This document shows, piece by piece, positions 55,607 through 64,000 of a stretch of DNA of 64,000 bases. A program made the translations under genes and the position numbers. The notes under the pieces were generated by a model that was given only the letters and a program-made list of their open reading frames with translations, made no database searches and was not told the DNA's origin. This DNA is from Eubacterium plexicaudatum ASF492 (GTDB lineage: Bacteria; Bacillota; Clostridia; Lachnospirales; Lachnospiraceae). The stretch's first letter is position 1. Each line of letters begins with the position of its first letter. The DNA lies in assembly GCF_000364225.2 (NCBI RefSeq), contig NZ_AQFT02000001.1, positions 4,173,501 to 4,237,500 on the forward strand, in the 5' to 3' direction.

Positions 55607-56073
55607 CGTTCCGGCCCTCCGTGTTCCTTGTTCTTCACCCGGTCACGGCCAAGAGCCTGCGCCAGCTCCTTGAATTTATGGAGCTGGGAGAGCAGCGACG
55701 GCCTGGCGCTCCGGGCAAGGTCTTTCTGGGTATATTCCTTAAAAGCTGCCGTCAGCGCGTCCGCCTGGTTCGCTTTGAAATAGACCGTCCATTTAGGCGG
55801 GTCAGTCCCCAGCTCTTTTTCAATATGGTAGCGGACCTGGTGTTTCCTGGCGTACCGCTCAAAGGAGCGGATTCTGCCGGACACTTCAATAGTGTTGGCT
55901 CCTGGGTCCTTACAGGTCAGCCGTTTCATGCTGTTCCTGCCGACTTTCGGGGTCGTGCGTTCCTGCTCCATCTTCTGGAGCACGGCGGCAATGGCAGAGC
56001 GCAGCACCCGCCCGGACAGCTTCGCTGCCTGGATGGAAACTGATACGGTCCGCTGTTCCAAATCTTCCTGCAT
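55603..56073 (-). CDS. pcfB: PcfB family (DUF3801) protein with shared C-terminal tail
   Basis: A 156-residue PcfB-type protein. Residues ~8-120 match DUF3801 (VSVSIQAAKLSGRVLRSAIA, EVSGRIRSFERYARKHQVRY). The tail RPSLLSQLHKFKELA...GGPER is of the shared type. In pCF10, PcfF and PcfC are partners in substrate docking; PcfB is encoded beside the coupling protein. The ATG follows GGAGG by six bases. Confidence 0.85.
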   Translation of the reverse strand: MQEDLEQRTVSVSIQAAKLSGRVLRSAIAAVLQKMEQERTTPKVGRNSMKRLTCKDPGANTIEVSGRIRSFERYARKHQVRYHIEKELGTDPPKWTVYFKANQADALTAAFKEYTQKDLARSARPSLLSQLHKFKELAQALGRDRVKNKEHGGPER

Positions 56074-56125
56074 AAGCATCCTCCTTCCTGATAAAATCTG
56101 TAATTATAAATGGGAAACAACTGCC

Positions 56126-56926
56126 TTACCGGGCGTCCCCGATCACCTGCTGGCGGGGTGCGTGCTCAAAGGCTTTTGCCGCCTGGTCTGCCTGGATTTT
56201 CGCATGTTTCAGGAGCGTCTTTATGATGGTCGCCGGGTGGTCCTGTTCCTCTAAATGCGCCACCATATCCCTGCAGCCCTCCGGGAGATATGCAGCCATA
56301 TCCTTACAGGCATCCTCCAGGCCGCCCATGAATCCCCAGCAGCTATCCGACAGCTCGCCGTTTTTGTAAAGCTCAAAGCCGTAGCACTCGCCCCGCAGGT
56401 AGGAATCATAAGCGGCCACTTCGCTGCGCATCAGGTCCTCCGCCTTTTTCCGGACGGCGCCGGTCATTTTTTCCCCGCCAAACTCCTTTAGCGCATCCTC
56501 TTTGGCAACATAAATCCATCCGACCTGCCCGCTGTCCCAGGGGTCATTGAAACTTGTGGTCTGCATGGCAAGGCCGCTGTGGTCCATCAGATAGAGGGGC
56601 AGCGTAATGTATTTTTCGGAGATCACCTTCAGCATGGCGTCATCAACCGCCCGTTCCTCCGTCTTTGGCCCGTGCCGGAACCGGCTGCTCACAATGTTTA
56701 CCATGTGTTCATAGCGTTTCAGGCCCGCTTCATCATGCCCCACGGTATCTAAATACATCTCCCGCAGGAAATCGTCTTTATCCATGTAATTGTGGCTGTC
56801 GCCCAGCGCATAGCGGGAATGGAAACAGGCCATCGTCCCAAAATGTTCGTCTACCTCACGGGGAGAGATTAAAATGTCGTCCGGCTGCACCATCAGCGCA
56901 TATGGACCGTCAACTGCCATCAGCAT
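56126..56926 (-). CDS. Unknown ICE protein, 266 residues
   Basis: A soluble protein with VQPDDILISPREVDEHFGTM, LGDSHNYMDKDDFLREMY, LPLYLMDHSGLAMQTTSFND and PWDSGQVGWIYVAKEDALKE. From memory, similar proteins occur in ICEs and phages of Firmicutes. The C-terminus (TIIKTLLKHAKIQADQ...) is helical and basic, only vaguely like the shared tail. It follows the DUF3846 gene by six bases. Function unknown. Confidence 0.65.
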   Translation of the reverse strand: MLMAVDGPYALMVQPDDILISPREVDEHFGTMACFHSRYALGDSHNYMDKDDFLREMYLDTVGHDEAGLKRYEHMVNIVSSRFRHGPKTEERAVDDAMLKVISEKYITLPLYLMDHSGLAMQTTSFNDPWDSGQVGWIYVAKEDALKEFGGEKMTGAVRKKAEDLMRSEVAAYDSYLRGECYGFELYKNGELSDSCWGFMGGLEDACKDMAAYLPEGCRDMVAHLEEQDHPATIIKTLLKHAKIQADQAAKAFEHAPRQQVIGDAR

Positions 56927-56932
56927 AAGCCA

Positions 56933-58036
56933 TCAACTCCTTTCCGGTTCCCTGGGCTTTTTATCCGGCGCTTTCGGCTCTGCCTGCGCCGCCTGTTTCC
57001 TTGCATTGTCAAGCTGTTCCCGCACGGAAACATCCCGCTTCGCCTCCGGCGCCCCTGCGCCGAAGAAGCCCGGCAGCTCCTGAAAGCCGATACTGTCCAC
57101 ATAATAAGCGGTGTCTGCGCCATTCCCATGCAGGACTACCACATCAGAAACGGAAAGGGAATGGCCCTTGAAATCTTCCGGGTGGTCGATATTGAAGCGC
57201 CTGTAAATATCCTCCAGCGTTTCGCCCGGTTCCCGCTGCATGGCATAGACCATCCGGTAATTGTCCCGGCTCACGGAGAGCCCCTTGCTTTCCAGCCAGT
57301 CCAGGGACATAAAACGGAGGTTGTCTGTATTGTCCGATAAGTCAAGCTGGTAAATGGAATAAGCGCTGATCCCATACTCTTTTTCATAGGAAGAAATACG
57401 CTCCAGAAGCGGCGCCGTTTCTCCCTCCATGTGTTCCTCATGTTCAAATGCCGCCAGCCTCATGCGGATTTTCCCGGTATCTCCTGAAAGCAGCTCGTCC
57501 GCCATGCGCTCCTTTTCTGCATGGAAATCCGGGTACAGGTCTGCATAGACCCCGCTGTTCTGCCTGAAAAATTCATCCAGGTCGAAAGCCAGGTCCGTGG
57601 ATTCGTCAAGCCTTATATCATCCCCGCCCGGTTCCTCCATGGCAGGTGCCGGCTGCTGTTTTTCCTCTGGCGGGAGGGGCTGCTTCACCGCAACGATCTC
57701 ACCCGCCAGCCGGACAAATTTTTCCGGGTATCTGAACTGTTCCTTATACTGCTCCATGAAATAATCGGGAAGGTCGGCAAAACTTTCCTCACCGGGACCG
57801 GCTATGAAAAAGGTGCCTGCCATGATCTCAATCATCTCGCCGTCCTGGTTGTAGATCGCCCGGTTCAGGGGCAGCCCGTTTATTTTTCCTTCATCATTGC
57901 AGACAATCGCGACAGGCTCCGCATAAGGGTAGTAGCCCTCTATGCCTCCCCCGACTGCCTCCTGCATGGATTCAAGGCTCCCGTCCAGCTCGGCCTCATA
58001 AGGCGCTTTCCCCGGCTCTATCATCAACACTTTCAA
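56933..58036 (-). CDS. DUF3846 + YodL-like protein with shared C-terminal tail
   Basis: A 367-residue protein of three parts. Residues 1-95 match DUF3846 (MKVLMIEPGKAPYEAELDGS, GLPLNRAIYNQDGEMIEIMA). Residues ~215-335 match the YodL type (YSIYQLDLSDNTDNLRFMSL, FKGHSLSVSDVVVLHGNGAD). The tail begins RDVSVREQLDNARKQ and ends REPERS. The function of each part is unknown; combination with the tail is typical of polyvalent ICE proteins. Confidence 0.8.
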   Translation of the reverse strand: MKVLMIEPGKAPYEAELDGSLESMQEAVGGGIEGYYPYAEPVAIVCNDEGKINGLPLNRAIYNQDGEMIEIMAGTFFIAGPGEESFADLPDYFMEQYKEQFRYPEKFVRLAGEIVAVKQPLPPEEKQQPAPAMEEPGGDDIRLDESTDLAFDLDEFFRQNSGVYADLYPDFHAEKERMADELLSGDTGKIRMRLAAFEHEEHMEGETAPLLERISSYEKEYGISAYSIYQLDLSDNTDNLRFMSLDWLESKGLSVSRDNYRMVYAMQREPGETLEDIYRRFNIDHPEDFKGHSLSVSDVVVLHGNGADTAYYVDSIGFQELPGFFGAGAPEAKRDVSVREQLDNARKQAAQAEPKAPDKKPREPERS

Positions 58037-58074
58037 ATCTGCATATCCTCCTTCTTTTTAATGAAACATTCTAA

Positions 58075-58755
58075 ATCCCCCAGCAGAGCTGGGGAGACTA
58101 GCAGACGCAAGTGGCGATAAACAGAGTACCAGAATATCCCCCGTTGTATAATAGGTGCAGGTCTGGCAAACCGCACAAAACACAACGGAGGTATATTCAT
58201 GGACACTCAAAGTTTATCACATAGTCGCTATAATTGCACGTATCACATAGTATTTATCCCGAAATATCGTAGGAAAGTGATGTTTGGGGATTTGAGAAAA
58301 GAGGTAGGCGAAGCCATTAGCAAGGTATGCAAGATGGAAGGAGTCACAATTATCAAGGCAGCAACGCTGCCGGATCATGTGCATATGTACGTGTCGATTC
58401 CGCCCAAGGAGAGCGTGTCGAAGGTAGTGGGTAGGATTAAGGGGAAGAGTAGCCTTATGCTTTTCGACAGACATCCGGAGTATAGAGACCGGTATAACCG
58501 TCACTTCTGGGCAAGAGGGTATTATTGCGAGACAGTCGGTAATGTAAATGAAGAAACGATAACAAAGTATATCAAAGAACAGTATGAGAGGGATCGACTG
58601 GAAGGAGAGCCCTCAAAGTAAGTACAACAGAGCCGCTTTTAAGCGGCCACCAGTAACATAATGAACAGGGTTTGTCAGACCGCCTTTAGGCGGAAACACA
58701 ACAGGCCCCGGAGGGGCTTATCCAGGCCACCAGCAGAGCTGGTGGTTGAGCCGAT
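58075..58755 (+). mobile_element. IS200/IS605-type element
   Basis: About 680 bases. A hairpin CCCCAGC-AGA-GCTGGGG lies at the left end (58078-58096) and CCACCAGC-AGA-GCTGGTGG near the right end (58728-58746), as in IS200/IS605 elements, which lack terminal inverted repeats. A single Y1 transposase gene is inside; no tnpB is present. It inserted at the 3' end of the tailed-protein gene at 58718-59570, and exact ends cannot be set from sequence alone. Confidence 0.75.
58199..58621 (+). CDS. tnpA: IS200/IS605 family transposase TnpA (Y1)
   Basis: A 140-residue Y1 HUH transposase: CTYHIVFIPKYRRKVMFG at the start, the HUH pair in LPDHVHMYVSIPP and the catalytic Tyr in TITKYIKEQ. It appears intact. 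The ATG follows ACGGAGG, and a TATAAT box lies about 50 bases upstream. It acts on single-stranded DNA, which conjugation provides. Confidence 0.93.
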   Translation: MDTQSLSHSRYNCTYHIVFIPKYRRKVMFGDLRKEVGEAISKVCKMEGVTIIKAATLPDHVHMYVSIPPKESVSKVVGRIKGKSSLMLFDRHPEYRDRYNRHFWARGYYCETVGNVNEETITKYIKEQYERDRLEGEPSK

Positions 58756-59570
58756 GGCCGTGATTTGGCGCCTTCGGTTCTGCCGCAGCCTTTTCCCGTT
58801 CCTTCGCCGCAGACAGCTTTCCCAGCACAGAAGGTTTTTCCGGCTTTTCAGGCATAGAAATGCCGCCCTCCGAAACATCGGCGGCGGTATGGTCTGTTTT
58901 ACCGGCTCCTGGCCCTCCACTGTGTACCCCGGCAGGAGAGCTCCATACACGGTAAAATGGTGTTCATACTGTTTGGGTATCTGCGGGGAAATTTCCGTGA
59001 ATAAATGGGAATAGGCTTTTTTCCGTCCTTCCAGGTACTTTTCCGCAGCGGCTTTATCTGTGTAGCGTTTCTGATTCTGCCCGGCAATCTTTTCGCCATA
59101 GCCCTCCTTTGGGGAGTTCACATAGACATCCCAGGTCACATACCAGGCAACCGGCACGCTCTGTTTGGTCTCCCGGTCATATTTGGTATCTTCCCAAATA
59201 CCGCCGGTCATACGGTAGACGCGGTTGCTGATTTCCTCGTCGTTCTTCCAGTTGTCGGTTTTGCGCCATTCATTTGCGGTATGCTTTACTTCCGGCGTAT
59301 GAAGGTATTCCAGCGCCCGATTTAGTTTCTGTGTGACCGCTGCCTGCTGCTCCCATTGCTTCGTTGCCGCAAGTACAATATCAAAGGCTTTCTTTTCTCC
59401 ATCCATGCTGTCCTGGCGCATGGCCTGTATTTTTTCCTCACCCTGCGCAATGAAAGAAGAAATATCCACATCCTCACAATATACGCTATGCTCAAATTTA
59501 AGATTGCTGCCTTCCGTCAGATAATCAAAACGGTAGACCTTATAGTCTTTATTTCTTCTAATATGTCCAA
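58718..59570 (-). CDS. Tailed ICE accessory protein (two frameshifts, 3' end altered by IS200)
   Basis: An unknown protein with a body of about 215 residues (DISSFIAQGEEKIQAMRQDS, WYVTWDVYVNSPKEGYGEK). As written it reads from 59469 with a wrong C-terminus. One extra A at 58897-58900 gives DVSEGGISMPEKPEKPSVLG, so the shared tail is present, and one at about 59548-59550 joins an N-terminal part starting at TTG 59570 (DILEEIKDYKVYRFDYLTEG). The tail then runs into the IS200 right end and stops at 58718, replacing the original last residues. Confidence 0.6.
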
Positions 59571-59576
59571 CACCTC

Positions 59577-61600
59577 CTATATCTCCGGCGCATGGCTCTT
59601 TTTCGGTGCCGCCTGTGCCGGGGTGGTTTTTTCTGCCGGTTTCACCGCTGCAAGCTGCGCCATGACCGAAGGCCGGTCCGACGTAAATATGGAAATCTGT
59701 TCATTCTCCGCCAGCGGCTGCGCCGGAAGGGGCAGCGTTTCGTCCGAATGGGTCAGTATCTGCTCCCGTTTCAGGTCTGCCACGATCTCGTCAAATACCG
59801 CATTGATGGCTTTCCGTTCCGCACCCTCCGGGAAGGCTTTCAGGACTGCCATTTCCCCGCTTTTATCTGTCGCGAAAGTAACGGCACAATCCGCATGTCC
59901 CGCCAGATAATCAGAGCTGTAAGGCAGCTTATCCTTGATGTAACAGGCAAAGGCCCTGGCGGTCATCTCCGTGTTGCTGTCCCAATAGCCGCCGTCCTTT
60001 TCGCACTCCTTACCCATGCGCACGGAATTCCGGTAAAAATCGGTTTCCACCCGCCCGATCTGCGGCGCCTCCTGTGCCTGCATCCCGGACAGCATGTGCT
60101 CGAATATTTCCAGCCGTTCCCGCTCACTTTTGGGGATCACCCGCCCGGTGACAGACTTCTTGAAAGCGCTGATCTGCTCCACGGAACCGGCCTCGCCGGA
60201 TAGAAACGACTCTTTAAGAACCGCGTAGGTTTTCATCTGTTCCTCATTGCCATGCCGTTTCAGGGAACCGAGCACCGCCGAATCCAGCCAGCCTGCCGCA
60301 TTTTTCCGGGTTCGTTCTGTCTGCGCTTCGGTGCGGGCCGCAGCCTGCTCCGGCGTCTCCGGCTTATATTTCATGGTATCAATCAGCTTCTGGAACGGCG
60401 CATAGAGGCGGGGCTGTTCCGAGAGCATCCCATTCGCGCCCATCTTCGTACCCAGGTAATCGTCAAACCCGTGCCACCATTCATGGGCTAAAGAGCCGGC
60501 CCCGTGCATCTTCGTAAGGTTGATGACCTTCCGCAGCGGTTCATAATGGGCCGCCGCGTTGCCGCTGCCCCTGGCGCCGAAAGCAATGGCAAGCGTTCCC
60601 TGATAGGCAATATCTTTATCACTGATCTGCAAGGCCGACGCCAGATCCTTCAGCGCCTCAAATCCCATGTTGAGGGAAGCCTGCCGGTCATTCTGGTTCA
60701 TCCAGTTCCCAAATTCACCGCCGCGGAACCCGAAGGCGTCAAGGTAGTGCTGCCCGGTGATCTCCATGCCGTTTCTGTAATCCGGCCCGGTGCGCCGCAC
60801 ATGGGAGAGCTGGGGAGGCACAAACCGCGTCTTTCCGCTTTTGCTGCGCCCTTTTGCCAACGCCTGCACCCATTTCAGGGCGGCCTCCCGCGATTCAAAG
60901 TTTGTCTGCAAGATGGAATAGCCCTTCGTCACATAATAGGTGTCAGGTTTCCAGTCATTATTTTTGGAATAAGTATTCTTCCCGTCGTTGAAATGGATCG
61001 CATAGCCCTTCGGCACCTTCTGGTCTTTGGAAACGCCAAACTGTTCCTTCTGCGCTTTCTGTGTGAAGTTCTGCTCAAAATGCGCGGCAGAGTGGACCAT
61101 CAGGGCATTGGACAGCTTGTTTGTAATGGCCGGGTTCTCCCGGCCCTTCTCCGTCGCCTGGTAATGGATGCCGCCGCCCCAGCCCTGCACCTGTTCCAGA
61201 TACCCGTTTTTCACAAAGAAACGGTCATAGGCTTTCATGGCATCCTCCACGGTGCGGACTTCCGAGACCACGCTCTGCAGCTCCCGTACCGTCTGGATAT
61301 ATTCTTTCTGTCTTGCAAGGCGCTTCTCCGGCGTGTCGTCCTTGCGGTAATACTGCGGGGAGGCATTTAACCCGTCCCGCGCCTTTTTGATGAAATAGAC
61401 CACGCCGAGGGGAACCCCGTCCTCCAGCATGGCCCCATAGTCCGGTTTCTTCCAGATATTATCCTTTTTACGAATTTCTCGGCCTCGCGCTCATTCATGG
61501 CATCCAGGTCATTCACATAGAGCCCCCGGTCCTTCCATAGATCTTTTTTTGCGCCGCCGATCTTTTCCCCGAAATCTTCATGCTGCATGTTATCCGCCAA
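59577..61600 (-). CDS. Polyvalent protein with zincin-like domain and shared tail (frameshifted)
   Basis: About 675 residues. An N-terminal domain (DLWKDRGLYVNDLDAMNERE) is joined to the rest by one missing A at 61465-61469 (FVKKDNIWKKPDYGAM). The middle resembles LPD-type domains of polyvalent phage and ICE proteins, with GGEFGNWMNQNDRQASLNMG and the metallopeptidase-like motif LAHEWWHGFDDYLG. The tail is RPSVMAQLAAVKPAE. The start is a TTG at 61600, nine bases after GGAGG. Such proteins are proposed to enter the recipient with the DNA and counter its defences. Confidence 0.75.
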
Positions 61601-61630
61601 TCATTATCACCTCCAGTCTGTCATAAAAAA

Positions 61631-62088
61631 TCACCGCTCCGGGGAAGGGCGGCGTTCCTGTAATTTATCATGCTGCGGGCGTATTCCCATGATCCGGTCC
61701 GTCTCCCTGCGGACCAGCCGGTCAAGCGCACCCAAATCCTCCGGGGTAACGGCAAACTCCCGGTAATTCTCATACCAGAGCCCCGTGACCGCCGCAATCG
61801 GCAGTAGCTTTTCCGGCCCTCCGGGAAAAAGGCGGTAGACCGGACCGCCGTCAAGGAGCATCTGCTTCGCTGTCCCAGGGGTATGCGGTACATATCTGTG
61901 TCCGGGTTCTGCGCCTCCTCCATATACTCCACATTCAGCCGTTCCTCCAAATCCTGGGGCATATAGGAAAATGCCTGCTCCTTCCACTGGCTGAACCGGT
62001 TAGAATAGCGGTACTGCCATTCCGTCACCTGCTCCGGCGCATAGAGGTAGCGCCAGGTTTTCAGGGCGTCCTTTTCGCACAGCTCCAT
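61631..62088 (-). CDS. Unknown ICE protein ending in a PSPER tail (frameshifted)
   Basis: About 152 residues. The first part (MELCEKDALKTWRYLYAPEQ, EERLNVEYMEEAQNPDTD) and the second (LLDGGPVYRLFPGGPEKLLP, EFAVTPEDLGALDRLVRRET) are in different frames; one extra C in the run at 61878-61881 joins them. The end, ERRPSPER, recalls the shared tails. It overlaps the gene at 62061. Function unknown. Confidence 0.6.
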
Positions 62089-62531
62089 TGACTCCCATTT
62101 TCAATAGCTGCCTCCGCCTTCGTGCCGTCCCGGTATTCCATGCTGACGCCGTAAGGGTAGAGGGTATTCATTTCTATATCCTGCCGCAGCGTGTCAAGGC
62201 CCATCATCAGGACATCCCCGTACAGCCGTCCGTCCTCTTTGCGCTCCGTGTGGAACAGGAAGGCCCTTGCGCCGGGATATTCCGTCATGGCAGCTGTCCG
62301 GTAAAGCTCCGCCGAAGGGCAGTAGGCAAGCAGCGCGTCCGAAAGCCACATGTGATTCTTCCCCATGACGGCAATGGAATCCGCCCCGGTATTCGTGGCA
62401 AGCGTGCGCAGGTTATATTCGCTGTCCCGCAGGAAATCCCCGGCCAGGATATGGAGCTCATAGGCAAATACGCCTAAATCCGTATCGCGGACTAAGTGAA
62501 TCTGCGGAAGTGGTTCCTGTTTCAAGTTCAT
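62061..62531 (-). CDS. Unknown ICE protein with DUF-type fold
   Basis: A 156-residue protein: NLKQEPLPQIHLVRDTDLGV, FAYELHILAGDFLRDSEYNL and AELYRTAAMTEYPGARAFLF. It looks like a globular enzyme-like domain without membrane segments. The start chosen is the ATG after GGGAGGAA. It overlaps the next gene by 28 bases. Function unknown. Confidence 0.6.
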   Translation of the reverse strand: MNLKQEPLPQIHLVRDTDLGVFAYELHILAGDFLRDSEYNLRTLATNTGADSIAVMGKNHMWLSDALLAYCPSAELYRTAAMTEYPGARAFLFHTERKEDGRLYGDVLMMGLDTLRQDIEMNTLYPYGVSMEYRDGTKAEAAIENGSQWSCAKRTP

Positions 62532-62554
62532 TTCCTCCCTTCGTTCTGTTTTTA

Positions 62555-63118
62555 TCACCGGCTGCCCCTGTCATGGGACGCCTCCGGCTGGTGCTTTGCC
62601 GGCGCTGCCTTCGCCGCCTGCTCCCGCATGGCCTCCAGGACGGAGGGCCGGCGCTGTGCCCGCTGTTCCAGCCTTGCAAGGGCATTCAGGGAAAGCCCTA
62701 CATTCTCGCCGATGGCAGACGCAAAAGCGCGCTCTATCCTGAAAGCCCCCTTGAAGGCATCTGCGACCCTGCCGTTTTCCTTCGCCTCCGCCTGTGCGGG
62801 TTTCCCCTGGATGGAGCGCCCCATGTTCTTCAGGTGCCAGCCTGCCTCATGGAATTCCGTGCTGAACGCATCGATCCTGCCGACAATCTCCGGACCGGTC
62901 TCGTAAATCTGCATGAGCCGCCTGGCCGTTCCGCTTGGCTGAGCGGCGCCGCTGGTCCAGAGCCGGACCGTGGAAGGGGCGACATTCATCAGAAGCGCAA
63001 AGCCTTTCTCGTTCATATCCAGCTTTTTCATCAGGGCCTTAACCATATCGGGGCCGTAGTCCGGGCACCGGGCAGCTTCGGCAATCATCTGTAAAGCCGT
63101 GTTCTCTGTGTTCGTCAT
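62555..63118 (-). CDS. Helix-turn-helix protein with shared C-terminal tail
   Basis: A 187-residue protein. Residues ~22-75 are a helix-turn-helix related to XRE/antitoxin types (MVKALMKKLDMNEKGFALLM, NVAPSTVRLWTSGAAQPSGT). A second helical part follows, then the tail RPSVLEAMREQAAKAAPAKH. A DNA-binding protein with this tail suggests that it is delivered to the recipient, where it could set ICE expression; this is a hypothesis. Confidence 0.75.
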   Translation of the reverse strand: MTNTENTALQMIAEAARCPDYGPDMVKALMKKLDMNEKGFALLMNVAPSTVRLWTSGAAQPSGTARRLMQIYETGPEIVGRIDAFSTEFHEAGWHLKNMGRSIQGKPAQAEAKENGRVADAFKGAFRIERAFASAIGENVGLSLNALARLEQRAQRRPSVLEAMREQAAKAAPAKHQPEASHDRGSR

Positions 63119-63134
63119 TTCTGAAATCCTCCTG

Positions 63135-64000
63135 TCAAATTGAAATAGCCGCCTGTTTTTGGCGGCATTGCCGTTGTTGGTCTTTCATCTGCCCTATAAC
63201 GTGGAGCAGCATTTCGTTGTAGTCCTTTCCTGTACGGGGTGGGTTGACGCCCACACGGATATGCCGGAACCGCTGATCTTCATGGAGCATTGCCTTGATC
63301 CTCCTGGCATTTTTAAGGCCGCCGAGGTCATTGTCCATGTAGAGGCTGACGCGCCGGATTTCCGGGTGTCGTTTCAGAAATGCGGTCAGCGCCACATGGG
63401 AAGTGCCGCCCAAAGACAGACGGTAGCCGTCCCATTTCCAGCCTTTTAATTCCTGCAGCGTGGCATGGGAGAGGGCGTCAATGGGCGCCTCAAATACCGC
63501 CACATGCCGGCTGTCCGGATTCCTGGGTGGATAGCAGAAGCTGTATTCCTTGTCGCTGCCGTAGACATCTTTCCTAAGGCTGCCGGCAATGCTCCGCATA
63601 CAGGCAAACTTTGCTTTGCCGGCTTCATCCTTTCCCACAAACACACAGACCGGCTCGCCATGATGCCGCGCCTCATAGAACAGCCCGTCCCGGAAACACC
63701 GGCTGATCACATCCGGGCTGATCCCGCGCCGCTGCAAATAAGAAACGGCAGAAGTGGCGCACCGTCTGGCCCAGGGGAGGGAAAATGCTTTCTTCTCCGG
63801 TTCCTTATGCACACGCCCTGCCGCTGCCGTGCTCCGATAGGCCGGCGTCTGCTGGATTTCCCCGCTGACCAGCGTATGGACCGCATCCACCAGCCCGTAG
63901 CCCCGTATCTGGATCAGGTAATCCAGGGCGTTGATACTCCGGCCCCGGCTGTTCCAGTACCAGTACCTTTTCCCGGTCACATAGACCAGGCTGTCATGCT
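63135..64000 (-). CDS. DUF3991/TOPRIM primase-like protein, 5' end outside window
   Basis: At least 288 residues; the frame continues past the window edge (HDSLVYVTGKRYWYWNSRGR). The first part matches DUF3991 (SINALDYLIQIRGYGLVDAV). The second is a TOPRIM domain with FEAPIDALSHATLQ and SLYMDNDLGGLKNARRI holding the acidic residues. Such proteins are primase-like or nicking enzymes, used in ICEs to prime the incoming strand. The N-terminal zinc-finger part is outside the window. Confidence 0.85.
   Translation of the reverse strand, partial: HDSLVYVTGKRYWYWNSRGRSINALDYLIQIRGYGLVDAVHTLVSGEIQQTPAYRSTAAAGRVHKEPEKKAFSLPWARRCATSAVSYLQRRGISPDVISRCFRDGLFYEARHHGEPVCVFVGKDEAGKAKFACMRSIAGSLRKDVYGSDKEYSFCYPPRNPDSRHVAVFEAPIDALSHATLQELKGWKWDGYRLSLGGTSHVALTAFLKRHPEIRRVSLYMDNDLGGLKNARRIKAMLHEDQRFRHIRVGVNPPRTGKDYNEMLLHVIGQMKDQQRQCRQKQAAISI

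Noticed and set aside
1..64000. tRNA or rRNA genes
   Set aside because: I saw no cloverleaf with a TTC-containing T-arm or rRNA core sequences on either strand. A short tRNA could be missed by eye.

Overview
The window looks like a chromosomal segment of a gut-type Clostridia (Lachnospiraceae/Oscillospiraceae-like) genome. Almost all of it is one Tn1549-type integrative conjugative element (ICE), with nearly every gene on the minus strand. The evidence is the set of families present (MobC, a MobP-type relaxase, PrgI, VirB4, VirB6, VirD4, PcfB, Maff2, CD1107/CD1108-like proteins, DUF4315, DUF3849, cysteine-rich VLP) and their order. Both ICE ends lie outside the window: a serine recombinase runs off the left edge and a primase-like protein off the right.

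Layout. 1-3506: two tandem large serine recombinases and a small conserved protein. 3507-4111: a non-coding stretch with strong pairing potential, then a sigma-like factor (4112-4531). 4998-13461: an A+T-rich cargo island with a winged-helix protein, a flavin-type oxidase, a DUF3267 protein and its degraded copy, a methyltransferase, and two GntR/ABC-transporter modules of the type linked to cell-envelope antibiotics. 13661-20397: ICE regulator, hairpin cluster, relaxase, MobC and several accessory proteins. 20394-31984: topoisomerase III gene (topB), split by a 9.5 kb mobilizable element (22197-31676) with its own serine recombinase, MobA/MobL relaxase and oriT-like region; two inverted copies of one IS have inserted into that element. 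31981-35363: nucleotide-metabolism module (SLOG protein, dUTPase, ThyX). 35430-41858: giant SpaA-type surface adhesin fused to a class B sortase, CD1107-like protein and DUF4315. 42198-56073: type IV secretion genes, with an IS66 element splitting the CD1108-type hydrolase and a group I intron splitting maff2. 56126-64000: accessory and polyvalent proteins, an IS200-type element, and a primase-like gene.

How it fits together. MobC and the relaxase would nick the ICE; VirD4 and PcfB would couple it to a VirB4/VirB6/PrgI/Maff2 channel; the M23+NlpC/P60 hydrolase would open the wall; the adhesin-sortase could aid contact. At least eleven otherwise unrelated ICE proteins share a C-terminal tail, [KR]PS[VL]xxxL followed by a charged, Ala/Pro/Lys-rich stretch often ending in ER. 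I propose this as a shared sorting or co-translocation signal.

Caution. About twenty genes are broken by single-base indels, mostly a missing base in a homopolymer. Two near-identical IS copies each lack a different base, which points to sequencing error rather than decay. The topB and CD1108 interruptions are real insertions with target duplications, so this copy of the ICE may not transfer on its own.
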